This document shows positions 63,526 to 64,000 of a DNA stretch of 64,000 nucleotides, in pieces. The position numbers and the translations under genes are program-made. Position 1 is the first letter of the stretch. Every line of letters starts with the position of its first letter. Source of the DNA: Staphylococcus sp. GSSP0090. Its GTDB lineage: Bacteria; Bacillota; Bacilli; Staphylococcales; Staphylococcaceae. The notes beneath the pieces are model-generated. The model saw only the letters and a program-made list of their open reading frames with translations. It did not search any database and was not told where the DNA came from. Where the stretch lies: positions 1 through 64,000 of the forward strand of contig NZ_JACBFD010000018.1 of the NCBI RefSeq assembly GCF_013391405.1, read 5' to 3'.

Positions 63526-64000
63526 CTAAACAAGTGTTTTTACTACTGCTTGACAACGAGGACATAAATGATCTAGTTCTCCTACGGAACCTAGTTCCTC
63601 ACTGTAATTCCAGCAACGTTCACATTTTTCTCCATGCGCATGTTCAATACGAATATCGCCATGCTGATACGCAACACCGTCATCTACTTTATCAACAACT
63701 TCTGCTTGTGAAGTGATAAATAATTGTTGTAAATCTGAAAATTGTTGTAAGAATGTTGTCGCATCGAAGTTTTCATTTGAGCCAATTACCACTTTAGCTT
63801 CAAGAGATTTACCAATGATTTTTTCATTTCGTGCAACTTCTAATGCACGGTTAACATCATCGCGTAATTTCATAAATGTATTCCATCTATCTACAAATTC
63901 ACGGTCTACTTCAACACGTTCTGGCATATTCGTTAAGTGTACACTTTCTTCCTCTACATGAGGAATATGAGACCAAACTTCTTCTGATGTATGCACTAAG
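63526..64000 (-). CDS. ileS: Isoleucyl-tRNA synthetase (C-terminal part, cut by window edge)
   Basis: The last 157 codons or so are present and the frame is open to the window end. The part shown is the anticodon-binding domain ([47 protein letters not shown]) followed by the zinc finger [13 protein letters not shown] ... CPRCQAVV that ends class I IleRS. The placement before lspA is normal. The T-box leader, if any, lies outside the window. Confidence 0.96.
   Translation of the reverse strand, partial: LVHTSEEVWSHIPHVEEESVHLTNMPERVEVDREFVDRWNTFMKLRDDVNRALEVARNEKIIGKSLEAKVVIGSNENFDATTFLQQFSDLQQLFITSQAEVVDKVDDGVAYQHGDIRIEHAHGEKCERCWNYSEELGSVGELDHLCPRCQAVVKTLV

Overview
The window is a low-GC Firmicute chromosome segment that reads as Staphylococcus. 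Gene order (rbgA, rplS-trmD-rimM-rpsP, ffh-ylxM-ftsY-smc-rnc-acpP-fabG-fabD-plsX-fapR-recG, sdaAA/sdaAB, fakA, Asp23-like gene, rpmB, thiN-rpe-rsgA, pknB-stp-rlmN-rsmB-fmt-def, priA-coaBC-rpoZ-gmk, rqcH, pyr operon, rluD-lspA, ileS), the protein sequences and the intergenic GTGGGACAGAAAT-type repeats all fit. A coagulase-negative species, perhaps near the S. saprophyticus group, seems likely, but the species cannot be fixed from sequence alone.

Layout. 1-6.1 kb: start of rbgA (minus strand), then two tandem YfhO-family polytopic membrane proteins on the plus strand. 6.1-8.4 kb: the rplS/trmD/rimM/rpsP translation cluster, with a probable L19 leader. 8.5-10.9 kb: a plus-strand insertion with a textbook promoter, a TPP riboswitch, a terminator, a short-chain dehydrogenase and a flavin-dependent monooxygenase; this is the most unusual unit. 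11-22.5 kb: signal-recognition, chromosome-condensation and fatty-acid-synthesis genes, with a FapR operator at the top. 22.8-24.7 kb: a secreted M4 metalloprotease on the opposite strand, followed by a 270-bp foldback repeat. 24.8-41.4 kb: recG, serine dehydratase, fatty acid kinase, L28, thiamine pyrophosphokinase, rpe, rsgA, the PknB/Stp signalling pair, RNA methyltransferases, fmt, a deformylase-like protein without catalytic residues, and a GNAT acetyltransferase. 41.6-48.2 kb: priA, coaBC, rpoZ, gmk and rqcH. 48.3-50.4 kb: an accessory stretch with a VOC protein, a YitT-type membrane protein, a 27-residue membrane-peptide gene and a 61-residue hypothetical. 50.4-60.7 kb: the pyrimidine operon pyrR-pyrP-pyrB-pyrC-carA-carB-pyrF-pyrE with its promoter and PyrR attenuators. 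60.9-64 kb: rluD, lspA, a two-domain VOC protein and the 3' end of ileS.

Most genes are on the minus strand and form compact operons with 1-14 nt overlaps. The accessory genes lie in conserved junctions: between rpsP and ffh, between fapR and recG, between priA and the def-like gene, and between rqcH and pyrE. No tRNA, rRNA, CRISPR array, insertion sequence or prophage was found. The best candidate for an undescribed system is the thiamine-pyrophosphate-controlled dehydrogenase/monooxygenase pair. The 27-aa peptide unit with its own promoter, 5' hairpin and terminator is second.
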